DNA of 11,739 bases from Herminiimonas sp. Its GTDB lineage: Bacteria; Pseudomonadota; Gammaproteobacteria; Burkholderiales; Burkholderiaceae. The stretch spans positions 1-11,739 of the forward strand of contig JACMQD010000111.1 in NCBI GenBank assembly GCA_014377155.1. Direction: 5' to 3'. The position numbers and the translations under genes were made by a program. The notes under the pieces were generated by a model, which was not told the origin of the DNA, did no database searches, and was given only the letters and a program-made list of their open reading frames with translations. Positions 1 through 6,556 of the stretch are shown here, in pieces; the stretch's first letter is position 1, and each line of letters begins with the position of its first letter.

Positions 1-112
1 AAACTGGCGCTGGATCGATCAGGTGCAGCTCAATCCAGATCGGGAAATGCTGAATCAAATTGAAGAGGAACGTATTGCCGCATAACTAAAAATCTTACCA
101 ACTACGTTGACA
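1..112 (+). mobile_element. Presumed right end of an inserted mobile element
   Basis: Read on the minus strand, the pldA frame is colinear with the phospholipase family up to PEVIGI and then runs into TGTCAACGTAGTTGG and a stop. The plus-strand form ends in ...CGTTGACA at 105-112, the TG...CA type of terminus used by many DDE transposases (IS3, Mu and Tn552-like groups). A plus-strand ORF ends 27 bases before this point, as expected for a transposase gene running toward the element's right end. The left end and any target duplication are outside the window, so the element family is not named. The boundary is inferred from where pldA homology stops. Confidence 0.45.
2..85 (+). CDS. C-terminal end of an unidentified protein (possibly a transposase)
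   Basis: Only the last 27 codons and a TAA stop are inside the window. The frame reads NWRWIDQVQLNP then DREMLNQIEEERIAA, so the tail is charged and probably helical. I do not recognise the family with certainty. The context suggests a transposase or another gene carried by a mobile element: about 25 bases after the stop there is a TTGACA-type terminus that abruptly ends the pldA homology on the other strand. The reading frame is open to the window edge and the codons look natural, so I treat it as a real gene cut by the window. It could equally be an ordinary chromosomal gene brought next to pldA by a rearrangement. Confidence 0.5.
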   Translation, partial: NWRWIDQVQLNPDREMLNQIEEERIAA

Positions 113-727
113 AATACCGATGACTTCGGGCTGATAATTGGTTTCACGAAAAGGACTCGACGCGGCACGGTTATAAGCTTGCCAGAAACTCTGCTGCGTA
201 TAACCAAACCACAGATCAACTGGCAAATCCGCGGGCTGCTCGGCCATTTTCATCTTGAAGCTGAGCTGATACGACAGTTCGACACGTTTCGATTTGATGC
301 CCGCCGGCGTAAATTCGCGATAGGGTTCGTCATTGGTTTGCGTGCTGTAATTTGCTAGAAGCAGGTGGTTGTCGGGGTGCGAACGAAATGAAAATACGCC
401 GCGGCGGGCGGCGGGTGTTATCTCCCAGGATTGCTCAAGGCGCGAGATCGGCGTTTCGGGCGGCGCCATCGTGGACGACGCAATAGCCGGGATTGCCTTG
501 GCAACAGGTCGGACATTTGCGGCGACCGTCGGGTCCGGCGTCGGATTGCCAGCCACGGTTGCAGCAGTCGCTGCCTTGGTTAGCGCGTCAAAGCAGCCGA
601 GTCGCGCACTGGCATCCCCAAGCACGGAACCGCGCAGCATTTGCTGCTCGAGTTCTCCAGGTTGAGCCGTGCTGGCGGAGAGAACGAATATAGTGAGTAG
701 GACTTTTAAAGATGAGACGGACTGCAT
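95..727 (-). pseudogene. pldA: Truncated outer-membrane phospholipase A (PldA), N-terminal part
   Basis: Intact PldA is an outer-membrane beta-barrel that hydrolyses phospholipids that reach the outer leaflet. The fragment begins with a signal peptide (residues 1-22, hydrophobic core KVLLTIFVLSASTAQ). A linker follows with a beta-type GDASARLGCFDAL segment. Then come the first barrel strands, with the family blocks LWFGYTQQSFWQAYN (about 172-186) and SSPFRETNYQPEV (190-202). After VIGI the frame leaves the family and ends CQRSW-stop, exactly where a TG...CA-type element end occurs. The catalytic region of the family (His and Ser of the HxSNG block, then Asn) should lie downstream and is missing, so the product cannot be active. 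The ATG at 727 gives a sensible signal peptide but has no strong ribosome-binding site. The gene follows the unassigned gene at 793-2313 by 65 bases. Confidence 0.85.
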
Positions 728-759
728 GTGAAGGTATTTTCTGCACGAAATAAACGATC

Positions 760-765
760 AGTATA
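760..765 (-). promoter_or_regulatory. Possible -10 element for pldA
   Basis: The minus strand reads TATACT (five of six matches to TATAAT) about 32 bases before the pldA ATG, in the 65-base gap after the unassigned gene. I see no good -35 hexamer at 16-18 bases, so this is weak. pldA could instead be co-transcribed with the gene upstream of it. Confidence 0.25.
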
Positions 766-792
766 AGACCTCGCCAAGGTTACGCAGGCAAA

Positions 793-2313
793 TCATGCGC
801 TCATATCGCCAATCGGCTGCGTTTTATAAATTACATCAAAATTAATATGCCGCGGGACAGTGCCGACTGGTAAATCATAACGCTGCCTGACGATCTGCTC
901 TTCAGCATCGATCGCGGCCAATTTTTTTGCCAGCATGCGATCGATATTGTCGGCAATGTCCTTCGCTTGATCGGCAGAGGCATCGGCCACACATCGCGTT
1001 TTATACTCTTCTATGGCAAGCTGTGCGGCGTTCCGCCAGTCTTGCGTTACGTCATCGACTTCGGGCAGCGCGCGGCCGGTTAAATGTACGACCGTGTATC
1101 GCTCGGTTTCTTCCTTAAAATAGCTCCAGTCACGCAATTTGGACGTTGGTTTCGGCTCGCGCCATTCGTTGCTGCCTTGAAGGTGCACCGCAGGTCGCGG
1201 CAAGGGTTCGTGGCCAACGATGCGGGCTGTGTTTCGAAGTTGGCTTTTGGCCCAGGTAGTGTGATCAATCAGCGCGCCGAGTGTCTGATCCGGATACTGT
1301 CGCTGTAGCCAGTCGGCGTGCGCAAGCGTAGGGCGATGCTGGATGCGACAACCGCGAATTTCGCGCAGGTTCTCCGTCGTGACGCCCAATATCCTGCAAG
1401 AACGGGCTGTCATGAAATTGACGGTGGCAAGTGGGCGTTCAATGGTATTCAATTTGTCCAGTCGGGTAGGCAGGGTCCCCTTGTACGCTTCCTCCATCGA
1501 CAGCCGTAGGCCGTCGAAGCTACGCAGCGTCGATCCGGCGCCGCCATCCGGACTGCGCAACGTGGTACGCAAACTGAGCACGTTATGCGTCGACTGGGAC
1601 AACGTGTCGTGCGCGCTCCACCCTTCGGGCAAACCGAATTGCGTGCTCACTGTAAATGAACGACTACCTTGCTTGTCGCCGCTAATTTCCGTTACGCGCG
1701 TGGCCGTCGTATTAACGATCGCGTCCTTTAGCCGATGCAAGCCGTCAGGGTCCAGCCTGTTCTTGGGAGACCCTGTTTCGGATGCCGTGGAAAAATGGTA
1801 GCGTGGCACATAGGTTTGGATACGCTGATAGTCCGACAACGAAATAGCTGGCCTGTTCTCATGCGTGAGTTGACGGCGCAGGGCGTCCGCACTGTCGAAC
1901 ACATCATGGGCCAGGCACTCGTGGACCACGTCTGGGCCAAATTCCGCTTCGAGCTGTTGTTGCTCGACACTGCTCAAGACGAGGCCGAATGGCCGAGCGG
2001 GCTGCACGTTCTTCGAGAAAGTCCCGAACGGTGCCTTCGCGTCATGCCCGTCGAGCCTGCGGGGCACTGCAGAACTGCCTTTGACGGTGTTGCCAGGGTA
2101 AGCTGAAAATATGCGCGCGAAACGCGCGAGTGTCGATCCCGCTAACCGGTCGGAATCTCGCGCGACCGGAATGCGGGACGAGCTTGCCGGAGTAGCAGAA
2201 TTTTCGCGATGACGTTCAGTTGCAGTACCGGGATCGAGCGCGGCAGCACGAAATCTGTCTGCCATCAAATTCACAGGCGCCAGCCTGCACACGGAAAGAG
2301 GAGATTTAATCAT
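793..2313 (-). CDS. Unassigned protein of about 506 residues
   Basis: I do not recognise this protein. It has no signal peptide, membrane helix or known catalytic motif that I can see. The N-terminal 100 residues are rich in Ser, Arg, Ala and Pro and look disordered. The centre contains mixed segments such as RYHFSTASETG and SLRTTLRSPDGG. The C-terminal 70 residues hold a probable amphipathic or coiled-coil helix (around QAKDIADNIDRMLAKKL) followed by a short ordered tail. A disordered Ser-rich N-terminus on a soluble, family-less protein beside accessory DNA is the look of a secreted effector, but this is only a suggestion. The ATG at 2313 is chosen; an in-frame TTG at 2325 is four codons upstream. 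Neither has a clear ribosome-binding site. It lies 65 bases upstream of the truncated pldA in the same direction. The frame is long and uninterrupted, with higher GC than the flanking gene-poor DNA, which supports a real gene. Confidence 0.7.
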   Translation of the reverse strand: MIKSPLSVCRLAPVNLMADRFRAAALDPGTATERHRENSATPASSSRIPVARDSDRLAGSTLARFARIFSAYPGNTVKGSSAVPRRLDGHDAKAPFGTFSKNVQPARPFGLVLSSVEQQQLEAEFGPDVVHECLAHDVFDSADALRRQLTHENRPAISLSDYQRIQTYVPRYHFSTASETGSPKNRLDPDGLHRLKDAIVNTTATRVTEISGDKQGSRSFTVSTQFGLPEGWSAHDTLSQSTHNVLSLRTTLRSPDGGAGSTLRSFDGLRLSMEEAYKGTLPTRLDKLNTIERPLATVNFMTARSCRILGVTTENLREIRGCRIQHRPTLAHADWLQRQYPDQTLGALIDHTTWAKSQLRNTARIVGHEPLPRPAVHLQGSNEWREPKPTSKLRDWSYFKEETERYTVVHLTGRALPEVDDVTQDWRNAAQLAIEEYKTRCVADASADQAKDIADNIDRMLAKKLAAIDAEEQIVRQRYDLPVGTVPRHINFDVIYKTQPIGDMSA

Positions 2314-2325
2314 CGGCTTCGGCAA

Positions 2326-2803
2326 ATAGTAAAACGATTAAACGATACGAAACATCGTTACGCGGCCGGCCTGCCAACGCGCTGCGCCAAGGTGCGATAT
2401 CTCGGTCGACGTGTTCCGTACAAGGCGCGATGGTGGTAGCAATACACGGACAGCCTATGGACGATGATGCCAATGGTGGTCGTATCGACCTTGACATGAG
2501 ACAGGTTCTGGCGGTTTTTTGAATATGAAGAACGCCGTACACCACTACAAGGTTCTGCTTATCGGCAATGCAACCTCGGCATTTTGCGCGGCAAAAAGTG
2601 GCGTGTTCTTTGTATTAAAAAATTCTTTAATGCCGGGATCGGGCTGATCGAACGCGTGTTTATGAACATTGCGCGCATGGTAGTTGGTCACTACCTGCGA
2701 TGTTCGGGAAAAACATTTCAAATACAGTTTGAATAATTAAGCGTTGCGCTCGATACTGGACAAGGCCGGCGTTCATGTTCGATCCGGCTTATCTGTTGAC
2801 AAC
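2326..2803. other. Gene-poor region with small dyads
   Basis: No convincing gene was found in this 478-base stretch between the divergent 793-2313 gene and the small membrane protein. It is more AT-rich than its surroundings. It holds the AACGAT repeat near 2340, a perfect hairpin TTTTGC-GCG-GCAAAA at 2582-2596 and a perfect dyad GGTAGT-TGGTC-ACTACC at 2679-2695. Neither hairpin has a T-tract that would make it a terminator. A 41-codon ATG frame at 2525 has no ribosome-binding site and no recognisable content. The region must carry the promoters of both flanking genes, but no clear -35/-10 pair stands out. Confidence 0.5.
2333..2359. promoter_or_regulatory. AACGAT direct/inverted repeat upstream of the unassigned gene
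   Basis: The plus strand has AACGATTA at 2334-2341 (approximate), followed at once by AACGAT (2341-2346) facing ATCGTT (2354-2359) across a 7-base spacer. The block sits 20-45 bases upstream of the start codons of the 793-2313 gene and is AT-rich against its surroundings. That is where an operator or promoter would be expected. No known regulator site is recognised. Confidence 0.3.
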
Positions 2804-3121
2804 ATGTTTTATTTTTTAGCGCGGACCATGATCATGGAAATCTTACTGCCTGCCGTCTTCCTGATCATTTTTTTCGGGTTGGCAGCAAAGATGTACGGCT
2901 GGTTCGGCATACAGCTGGCTGGCAGTGCGTTCGTCCTGTCGCCATTATTTTATTTCCTGCTTGGCATACAACTTCCAGGGTGTCCGCGCTTTCACAGTTT
3001 CCCTTTTGGCGGATGTTCCTACCAGGATGAAATCATTCTCCTGAACCTTGGTTTTTGGATGGTCATCATTTATGCGGCCGGTTGCTTGCTCAGGTGGAAA
3101 ACGCAGGCTCGCCGGGGTTGA
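2804..3121 (+). CDS. Small hypothetical membrane protein
   Basis: About 105 residues with three predicted membrane helices: about residues 12-28 (EILLPAVFLIIFFGLAA), 35-56 (around GSAFVLSPLFYFLLG) and 78-95 (around LNLGFWMVIIYAAG). The loop between helices 2 and 3 is short and has two cysteines (PGCPRFHSFPFGGCS), and the C-terminus is basic (RWKTQARRG), so the tail is likely cytoplasmic. I know no family for it. The start is uncertain: the frame is open upstream to a TTG at 2744, and ATG codons occur at 2804, 2828 and 2834, none with a good ribosome-binding site. The ATG at 2804 is a compromise, and 2828 or 2834 would still keep all three helices. It converges on the liv operon, whose terminator lies just beyond. 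Confidence 0.55.
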   Translation: MFYFLARTMIMEILLPAVFLIIFFGLAAKMYGWFGIQLAGSAFVLSPLFYFLLGIQLPGCPRFHSFPFGGCSYQDEIILLNLGFWMVIIYAAGCLLRWKTQARRG

Positions 3122-3162
3122 CAATCATCACCAGAGTGAAAAACCCATGATATTGATTCCGT

Positions 3163-3194
3163 AAAAACCCCGCGGCGTGCTCGCCATTTCGGGG
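3163..3194 (-). terminator. Intrinsic terminator of the liv operon
   Basis: On the minus strand, about 28 bases after the livF stop, CCCCG pairs with CGGGG. An inner GGCG-AGCA-CGCC hairpin is stacked between them, and the structure is followed directly by TTTTT. This is a strong two-part stem with a U-tract in the direction of liv transcription. The plus-strand reading lacks a T-run, so it does not obviously serve the converging membrane-protein gene. Confidence 0.8.
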
Positions 3195-3196
3195 CT

Positions 3197-3223
3197 GATC
3201 AATATGATCAACACGATCAATCC
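3197..3223. repeat. Three tandem 9-base repeats, GATCAAnnn
   Basis: Units begin at 3197 (GATCAATAT), 3206 (GATCAACAC) and 3215 (GATCAATCC). They sit between the livF stop codon and the terminator hairpin. Their period of nine would keep a reading frame, but no gene covers them. Possibly a slippage product; no function is claimed. Confidence 0.6.
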
Positions 3224-3936
3224 TATCCCCCCAAATACGCTTCCACCACCTTCGGATTGCCCAGCAACTTTTCACCGCTATCGGCCAGCACGATCTTCCC
3301 CGTTTCGAGCACATAGCCGCGATGCGCGATCCTTAACGCCTGCCTGACGTTCTGCTCGACCAGTAAAATGGTCAGCCCGGTCTTGTTTATCTCCTTCAAC
3401 ACCCGAAAAATTTCCTGCACCATCAGTGGTGCGAGTCCCATCGACGGTTCATCGAGCAGCAGTACCTTGGGCCGCGCCATTAGCGCGCGTCCGATCGCCA
3501 GCATCTGCTGTTCGCCCCCGGACAAATTACCGGCAAAGCCGCCGGCGCGCGACTTCAGCACCGGAAACATCGTCAATACCCAGTCCAAGTCCTGCGCAAC
3601 CTTCACCTTGTCTTTGCGGGTATAAGCACCGAGCGCCAGATTTTCCGCCACCGTCAGCGTGGTCAGGATCGCACGTCCCTCGGCCACTTGCACCACACCC
3701 TTGCTGACGATCTTGTGGGCAGCCAGCTTTGTCAGATCAGCGCCGTCGAACGTGACCTGGCCGCGTACCGGTTTCAACAGGCCCGACACCGCTAGCAGGG
3801 CGGTACTCTTGCCGGCGCCGTTGGCGCCGACCAGCGCCGTGATCTCGCCTTGGTTGAGTGTCAGGTCGATACCCTTGACGGCTTCGATGTGGCCGTACGC
3901 GACCACCAGGTCTTGAATGCGCAGGATCTCGCTCAT
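3223..3936 (-). CDS. livF: Branched-chain amino-acid ABC transporter, ATPase LivF
   Basis: One of the two cytoplasmic ATPases that drive import through the LivH-LivM channel. The 237 residues match the usual LivF length. Visible motifs: Walker A GANGAGKST (37-45), Q-loop region around VVQVAEGR (81-88), signature LSGGEQQ (138-144), Walker B VLLLDEP (158-164), and LLVEQN (191-196). The EQ in place of the EH seen in LivG is normal for LivF. The ATG at 3936 overlaps the livG stop in an ATGA junction and is preceded by an excellent AAGGAGG ribosome-binding site, which decides this start over the longer open frame reaching 4050. It is the last gene of the operon, with a strong terminator after it. 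Confidence 0.97.
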   Translation of the reverse strand: MSEILRIQDLVVAYGHIEAVKGIDLTLNQGEITALVGANGAGKSTALLAVSGLLKPVRGQVTFDGADLTKLAAHKIVSKGVVQVAEGRAILTTLTVAENLALGAYTRKDKVKVAQDLDWVLTMFPVLKSRAGGFAGNLSGGEQQMLAIGRALMARPKVLLLDEPSMGLAPLMVQEIFRVLKEINKTGLTILLVEQNVRQALRIAHRGYVLETGKIVLADSGEKLLGNPKVVEAYLGG

Positions 3937-4694
3937 GCGGTTTCCTCCTTGCCCAAGTATGCTTCGATGACTTCCGGGTTGTTCTTGATATCGTCCGGCA
4001 CGCCTTGGGCGATGATCTTGCCGAAGTTGAGTACGGCGACTTCGTCGCACAGCCCCATCACGAAACGCATGTCATGTTCGATCAAAAAAATGCTGAAGCC
4101 ACGCTGCTTGATGTTGACGATCTCGGCCATCAGTTCGGTCTTCTCCGACGGGTTCATGCCCGCTACGGGTTCATCAAGAAGCAGCAATTTTGGCTTGGTT
4201 GCCAGCGCGCGGGCGAATTCGAGCTTGCGCTGTTCGCCGTACGACAGGCTGTCTGCCAGAAAATGCGCCTTATGGTCGAGCCTGACCCAGGACAGCAGTT
4301 CGAGCGCCCGCTCGCGCGCTGCCGTTTCCATGCTGCGAAAGCTGCCGAGGTTGAGCAGCATACTGCCGAAGTCGTAGTCGAGTTGGTCATGCATGCCGAC
4401 CACGACGTTTTCCAGCAGAGTCATTTCTTTGAAGACGCGAATATTCTGGAAGGTGCGGGCAATGCCGAGCTTGGTGATCTTGTGCGGCGCGATGCCGTCC
4501 AGGTCCTGGCCGTTGAAGGTAATGCTGCCCCCGGATTTGCGGATCAGGCCGGTGATGAGGTTGAAGACGGTGGTCTTGCCGGCGCCGTTGGGGCCGATCA
4601 GGCCAAAGATGCCGCCTTGCGGCACTGTGAAGCTGACGTCCTGCAAGACTTGCAGGCCACCGAAATTTTTGCTGATTCGATTAAAGTGCAGCAT
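3933..4694 (-). CDS. livG: Branched-chain amino-acid ABC transporter, ATPase LivG
   Basis: The second cytoplasmic ATPase of the importer, working as a pair with LivF. The 253 residues are typical for LivG. Motifs: Walker A GPNGAGKT (34-41), Q-loop TFQNIR (81-86), signature LSYGEQ (150-155), Walker B LLLLDEP (170-176), H-loop His207 in LIEHD. The insertion between Q-loop and signature (about 100-145) and the C-terminal PEVIEAYLG ending are features of the LivG branch. The ATG overlaps the livM stop by one base (TGATG), with AAGGTGA upstream as ribosome-binding site. Its own stop overlaps livF by four bases. This tight packing indicates translational coupling and fixed stoichiometry of the two ATPases. 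Confidence 0.97.
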   Translation of the reverse strand: MLHFNRISKNFGGLQVLQDVSFTVPQGGIFGLIGPNGAGKTTVFNLITGLIRKSGGSITFNGQDLDGIAPHKITKLGIARTFQNIRVFKEMTLLENVVVGMHDQLDYDFGSMLLNLGSFRSMETAARERALELLSWVRLDHKAHFLADSLSYGEQRKLEFARALATKPKLLLLDEPVAGMNPSEKTELMAEIVNIKQRGFSIFLIEHDMRFVMGLCDEVAVLNFGKIIAQGVPDDIKNNPEVIEAYLGKEETA

Positions 4695-5563
4695 CAGGTC
4701 ACCTTCCGTGCTGTGCGTTGCTGCCAGAATCCACGGATGCGCCGCGGGTCCCAGATGCCTTTCGGCAGGTAGAGAATGACCAGGATCAGGATCAGTCCGT
4801 TGACGGCCAGGCGGAAGTTCTTCAACTCGCGCAGCGCTTCCGGCAGCAGCGTCAGGATCGCCGCGCCAATGGTAGGGCCGATCAGGTTGCTAGTGCCGCC
4901 GAAGACCGCCATGGTCAGGATGTCGACCGCATTCTCGAAGCCGTAATTGTTGGGGCCGATGGTAAAGGTGTAATGCGCATTGAGGCCACCGGCGATGCCG
5001 GCGATCACCGCGCCCAGCACGAATGCCAACAGCTTGTAGCGGGCGACATTGACGCCCATCAGGCGCGCGGCGATTTCGTCCTCCTTGATGGCCTCGAAGG
5101 CGCGACCGATCTTGGAGCGCCGTACCCGCGCCAGGCAGTACAGAGTCAGCAGTAAAATCAGCGCGATGTGCCAGAACTCGGTTTTCTGCGGAATGCCGTT
5201 CAGGCCCATCGGGCCGCCGGTAAAGCCGATGTTGATGATCGATACCCGCACCACTTCACCGAAGCCGAGCGTGGCCATCGCCAGGTAGACGCCCGATAGC
5301 CGCAGCGTCGGGATGCCGATCACCAGTGCCACCAGCGCCGGCAGCACTGCGCCGGCGGCTAGCGCCACCGGGAACGGCAAGCCTGTCTGCATGCTGATCA
5401 ATGATGCCGCATAGGCGCCGATACCCATGAACGCTGCATTGGCCAGCGACAGCAGGCCACACGACAGTGTCAGGTAAATCGACAGTGCGAGCAGGGCATT
5501 GACGCCGATGCCGTAGACGACCGTGTTGTAGGTCGACCAGAATCCTTCCCACCATTCAGCCAT
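4694..5563 (-). CDS. livM: Branched-chain amino-acid ABC transporter, permease LivM
   Basis: Inner-membrane channel subunit that pairs with LivH. It has 289 residues and repeated hydrophobic helices. Family blocks seen: LSLANAAFMGIGAYAASL near residue 40, TLRLSGVYLAMATLGFGE near 105, and the cytoplasmic coupling helix GRAFEAIKEDEIAARLMG near 175, which contacts the ATPase. FGGTSNLIGPTIGAA follows near 240. The C-terminus is basic and cytoplasmic (about PRRIRGFWQQRTARK). The ATG at 5563 lies three bases after the livH stop, with a GAAAGG sequence upstream as ribosome-binding site. Length is slightly below some enteric LivM proteins, which carry an N-terminal extension; it is normal for the short form common in proteobacteria. 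Confidence 0.96.
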   Translation of the reverse strand: MAEWWEGFWSTYNTVVYGIGVNALLALSIYLTLSCGLLSLANAAFMGIGAYAASLISMQTGLPFPVALAAGAVLPALVALVIGIPTLRLSGVYLAMATLGFGEVVRVSIINIGFTGGPMGLNGIPQKTEFWHIALILLLTLYCLARVRRSKIGRAFEAIKEDEIAARLMGVNVARYKLLAFVLGAVIAGIAGGLNAHYTFTIGPNNYGFENAVDILTMAVFGGTSNLIGPTIGAAILTLLPEALRELKNFRLAVNGLILILVILYLPKGIWDPRRIRGFWQQRTARKVT

Positions 5564-5566
5564 CTG

Positions 5567-6448
5567 TCAGGCCTTTCTTTCGAGTACTTTGCCGAACATG
5601 CCCGAAGGTCGGACCAGCAAGATTAAAAACAGCAAGCCGAAGGCGACCGCGTCGCGCAGGTCGCTGGAGATGTAGGCCACCGTCATGACTTCGGCAAAGC
5701 CGAGGAACAGGCCGCCGATCAGCGCACCGCGAATGTCGCCCATGCCGCCCAGGATGATGACGGCGATGCCCTTGTGCAGCATCGGTTGTCCCATGAAGGG
5801 AGAAATCGCATTGAACGACAGTCCGACCAGCACGCCCGCCGCGCCGCCGAGTGCGGCCGCGGTAAACGACGTCAGAAAGAACAACCCTTCGACATTGATG
5901 CCGAGCAGATAAGCGGCTTTCGGCGACTCGGCGATGGCGCGCAGCGCGCGTCCGAGTTGCGTGCGGCGCATAACAACCAGCAGCACTACCATCAGGACGA
6001 AGGAAATTACGACGATGCCGACCTGTACGGCGGTGATGTGCAAGCCGCCCCACGTGACGCTTTCTTCGGGAATGGTACCAACCGGGAAGCGCTTGTTTTC
6101 CGCGCCGAACAAGCCCTGGGCCAGGTTCGTCAACATAATGGACACGCCGATGGTGGCGATCATCGGTGCCAGATGGGGGGCGTTGCGCGCGCGCAGCGGT
6201 TTCAGGACCAGAAAATCGATCAGCAGGCCGATCAGTCCGGCCGCCAGCATTGCTACCAGTATCGCCAGCCACAGCGGCAAGGCCAGCTTTTCGATCAGTA
6301 GCAGGGCGGAATAGCTGCCGAGCATGAAGATGGCGCCATGCGACAGGTTGATCACGCCGAGGACGCCGAAGACCAGCGTGAAGCCCAGTGCGAAGAGCGC
6401 GTAGACGCTGCCCAGCGACAGGGCATTGATGAGTTGTTGTTCGAGCAT
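5567..6448 (-). CDS. livH: Branched-chain amino-acid ABC transporter, permease LivH
   Basis: Inner-membrane channel subunit, 293 residues, about eight hydrophobic helices. The N-terminus LSLGSVYALFALGFTLVFG and the INLSHGAIFMLGSY block are diagnostic of LivH. The coupling helix GRALRAIAESPKAAYLLG (about 195-212) and GGMGDIRGALIGGLFLG (about 235-251) follow. The ATG at 6448 matches the usual family N-terminus, although the bases before it are pyrimidine-rich and give no clear ribosome-binding site. The gene starts 138 bases downstream of livK, and a hairpin with a T-rich tail lies between them. livH and the genes after it are therefore probably made from the share of livK transcripts that read through. 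Confidence 0.96.
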   Translation of the reverse strand: MLEQQLINALSLGSVYALFALGFTLVFGVLGVINLSHGAIFMLGSYSALLLIEKLALPLWLAILVAMLAAGLIGLLIDFLVLKPLRARNAPHLAPMIATIGVSIMLTNLAQGLFGAENKRFPVGTIPEESVTWGGLHITAVQVGIVVISFVLMVVLLVVMRRTQLGRALRAIAESPKAAYLLGINVEGLFFLTSFTAAALGGAAGVLVGLSFNAISPFMGQPMLHKGIAVIILGGMGDIRGALIGGLFLGFAEVMTVAYISSDLRDAVAFGLLFLILLVRPSGMFGKVLERKA

Positions 6449-6462
6449 GGTGGAGGGCCTGT

Positions 6463-6503
6463 TAGAAATAAAGGCACTTCTCGCCTGGTGACGGGAAATG
6501 CCT
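6463..6503 (-). terminator. livK-livH intergenic hairpin, likely attenuating terminator
   Basis: On the minus strand AGGCATTTCCCG faces CGAGAAGTGCCT across an 8-base loop (ten Watson-Crick pairs, one wobble, one mismatch), followed by TTATTTCT. It lies 84 bases after the livK stop and about 15 before the livH start. A leaky terminator here would keep the periplasmic binding protein in excess over the membrane complex, as is common in such operons. It could also protect the 3' end of the livK message. Confidence 0.6.
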
Positions 6504-6522
6504 CTTTGGTGCGCACTCGGTC

Positions 6523-6541
6523 CCGACGCTTGTGGCGTCGG
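6523..6541 (-). other. Perfect 7-bp stem-loop after livK
   Basis: CCGACGC pairs with GCGTCGG across a 5-base loop. No T-run follows on either strand, so it is not an intrinsic terminator alone. Sitting between the livK stop and the attenuator-like hairpin, it may stabilise the livK transcript end. Confidence 0.45.
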
Positions 6542-6556
6542 AATGGAAGCAGCAAC

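Noticed and set aside
2306..2545. Minus-strand frame of 79 codons upstream of the unassigned gene.
   Set aside because: Overlaps the start of the better-supported gene, has low-complexity composition and no start signal.
2525..2650. 41-codon plus-strand frame starting MKNAVHHYKVLLIG.
   Set aside because: No ribosome-binding site, no recognisable content, and it sits in AT-rich DNA with hairpins; a chance ORF is likelier.
3168..3194. The liv terminator as a bidirectional terminator for the small membrane-protein gene.
   Set aside because: In the plus direction the hairpin is followed by CTGATCAA rather than a T-run.
3936..4050. N-terminal extension of livF by 38 codons.
   Set aside because: The extension is Arg-rich antifamily sequence lying within livG; the ATG at 3936 has AAGGAGG and an ATGA junction.
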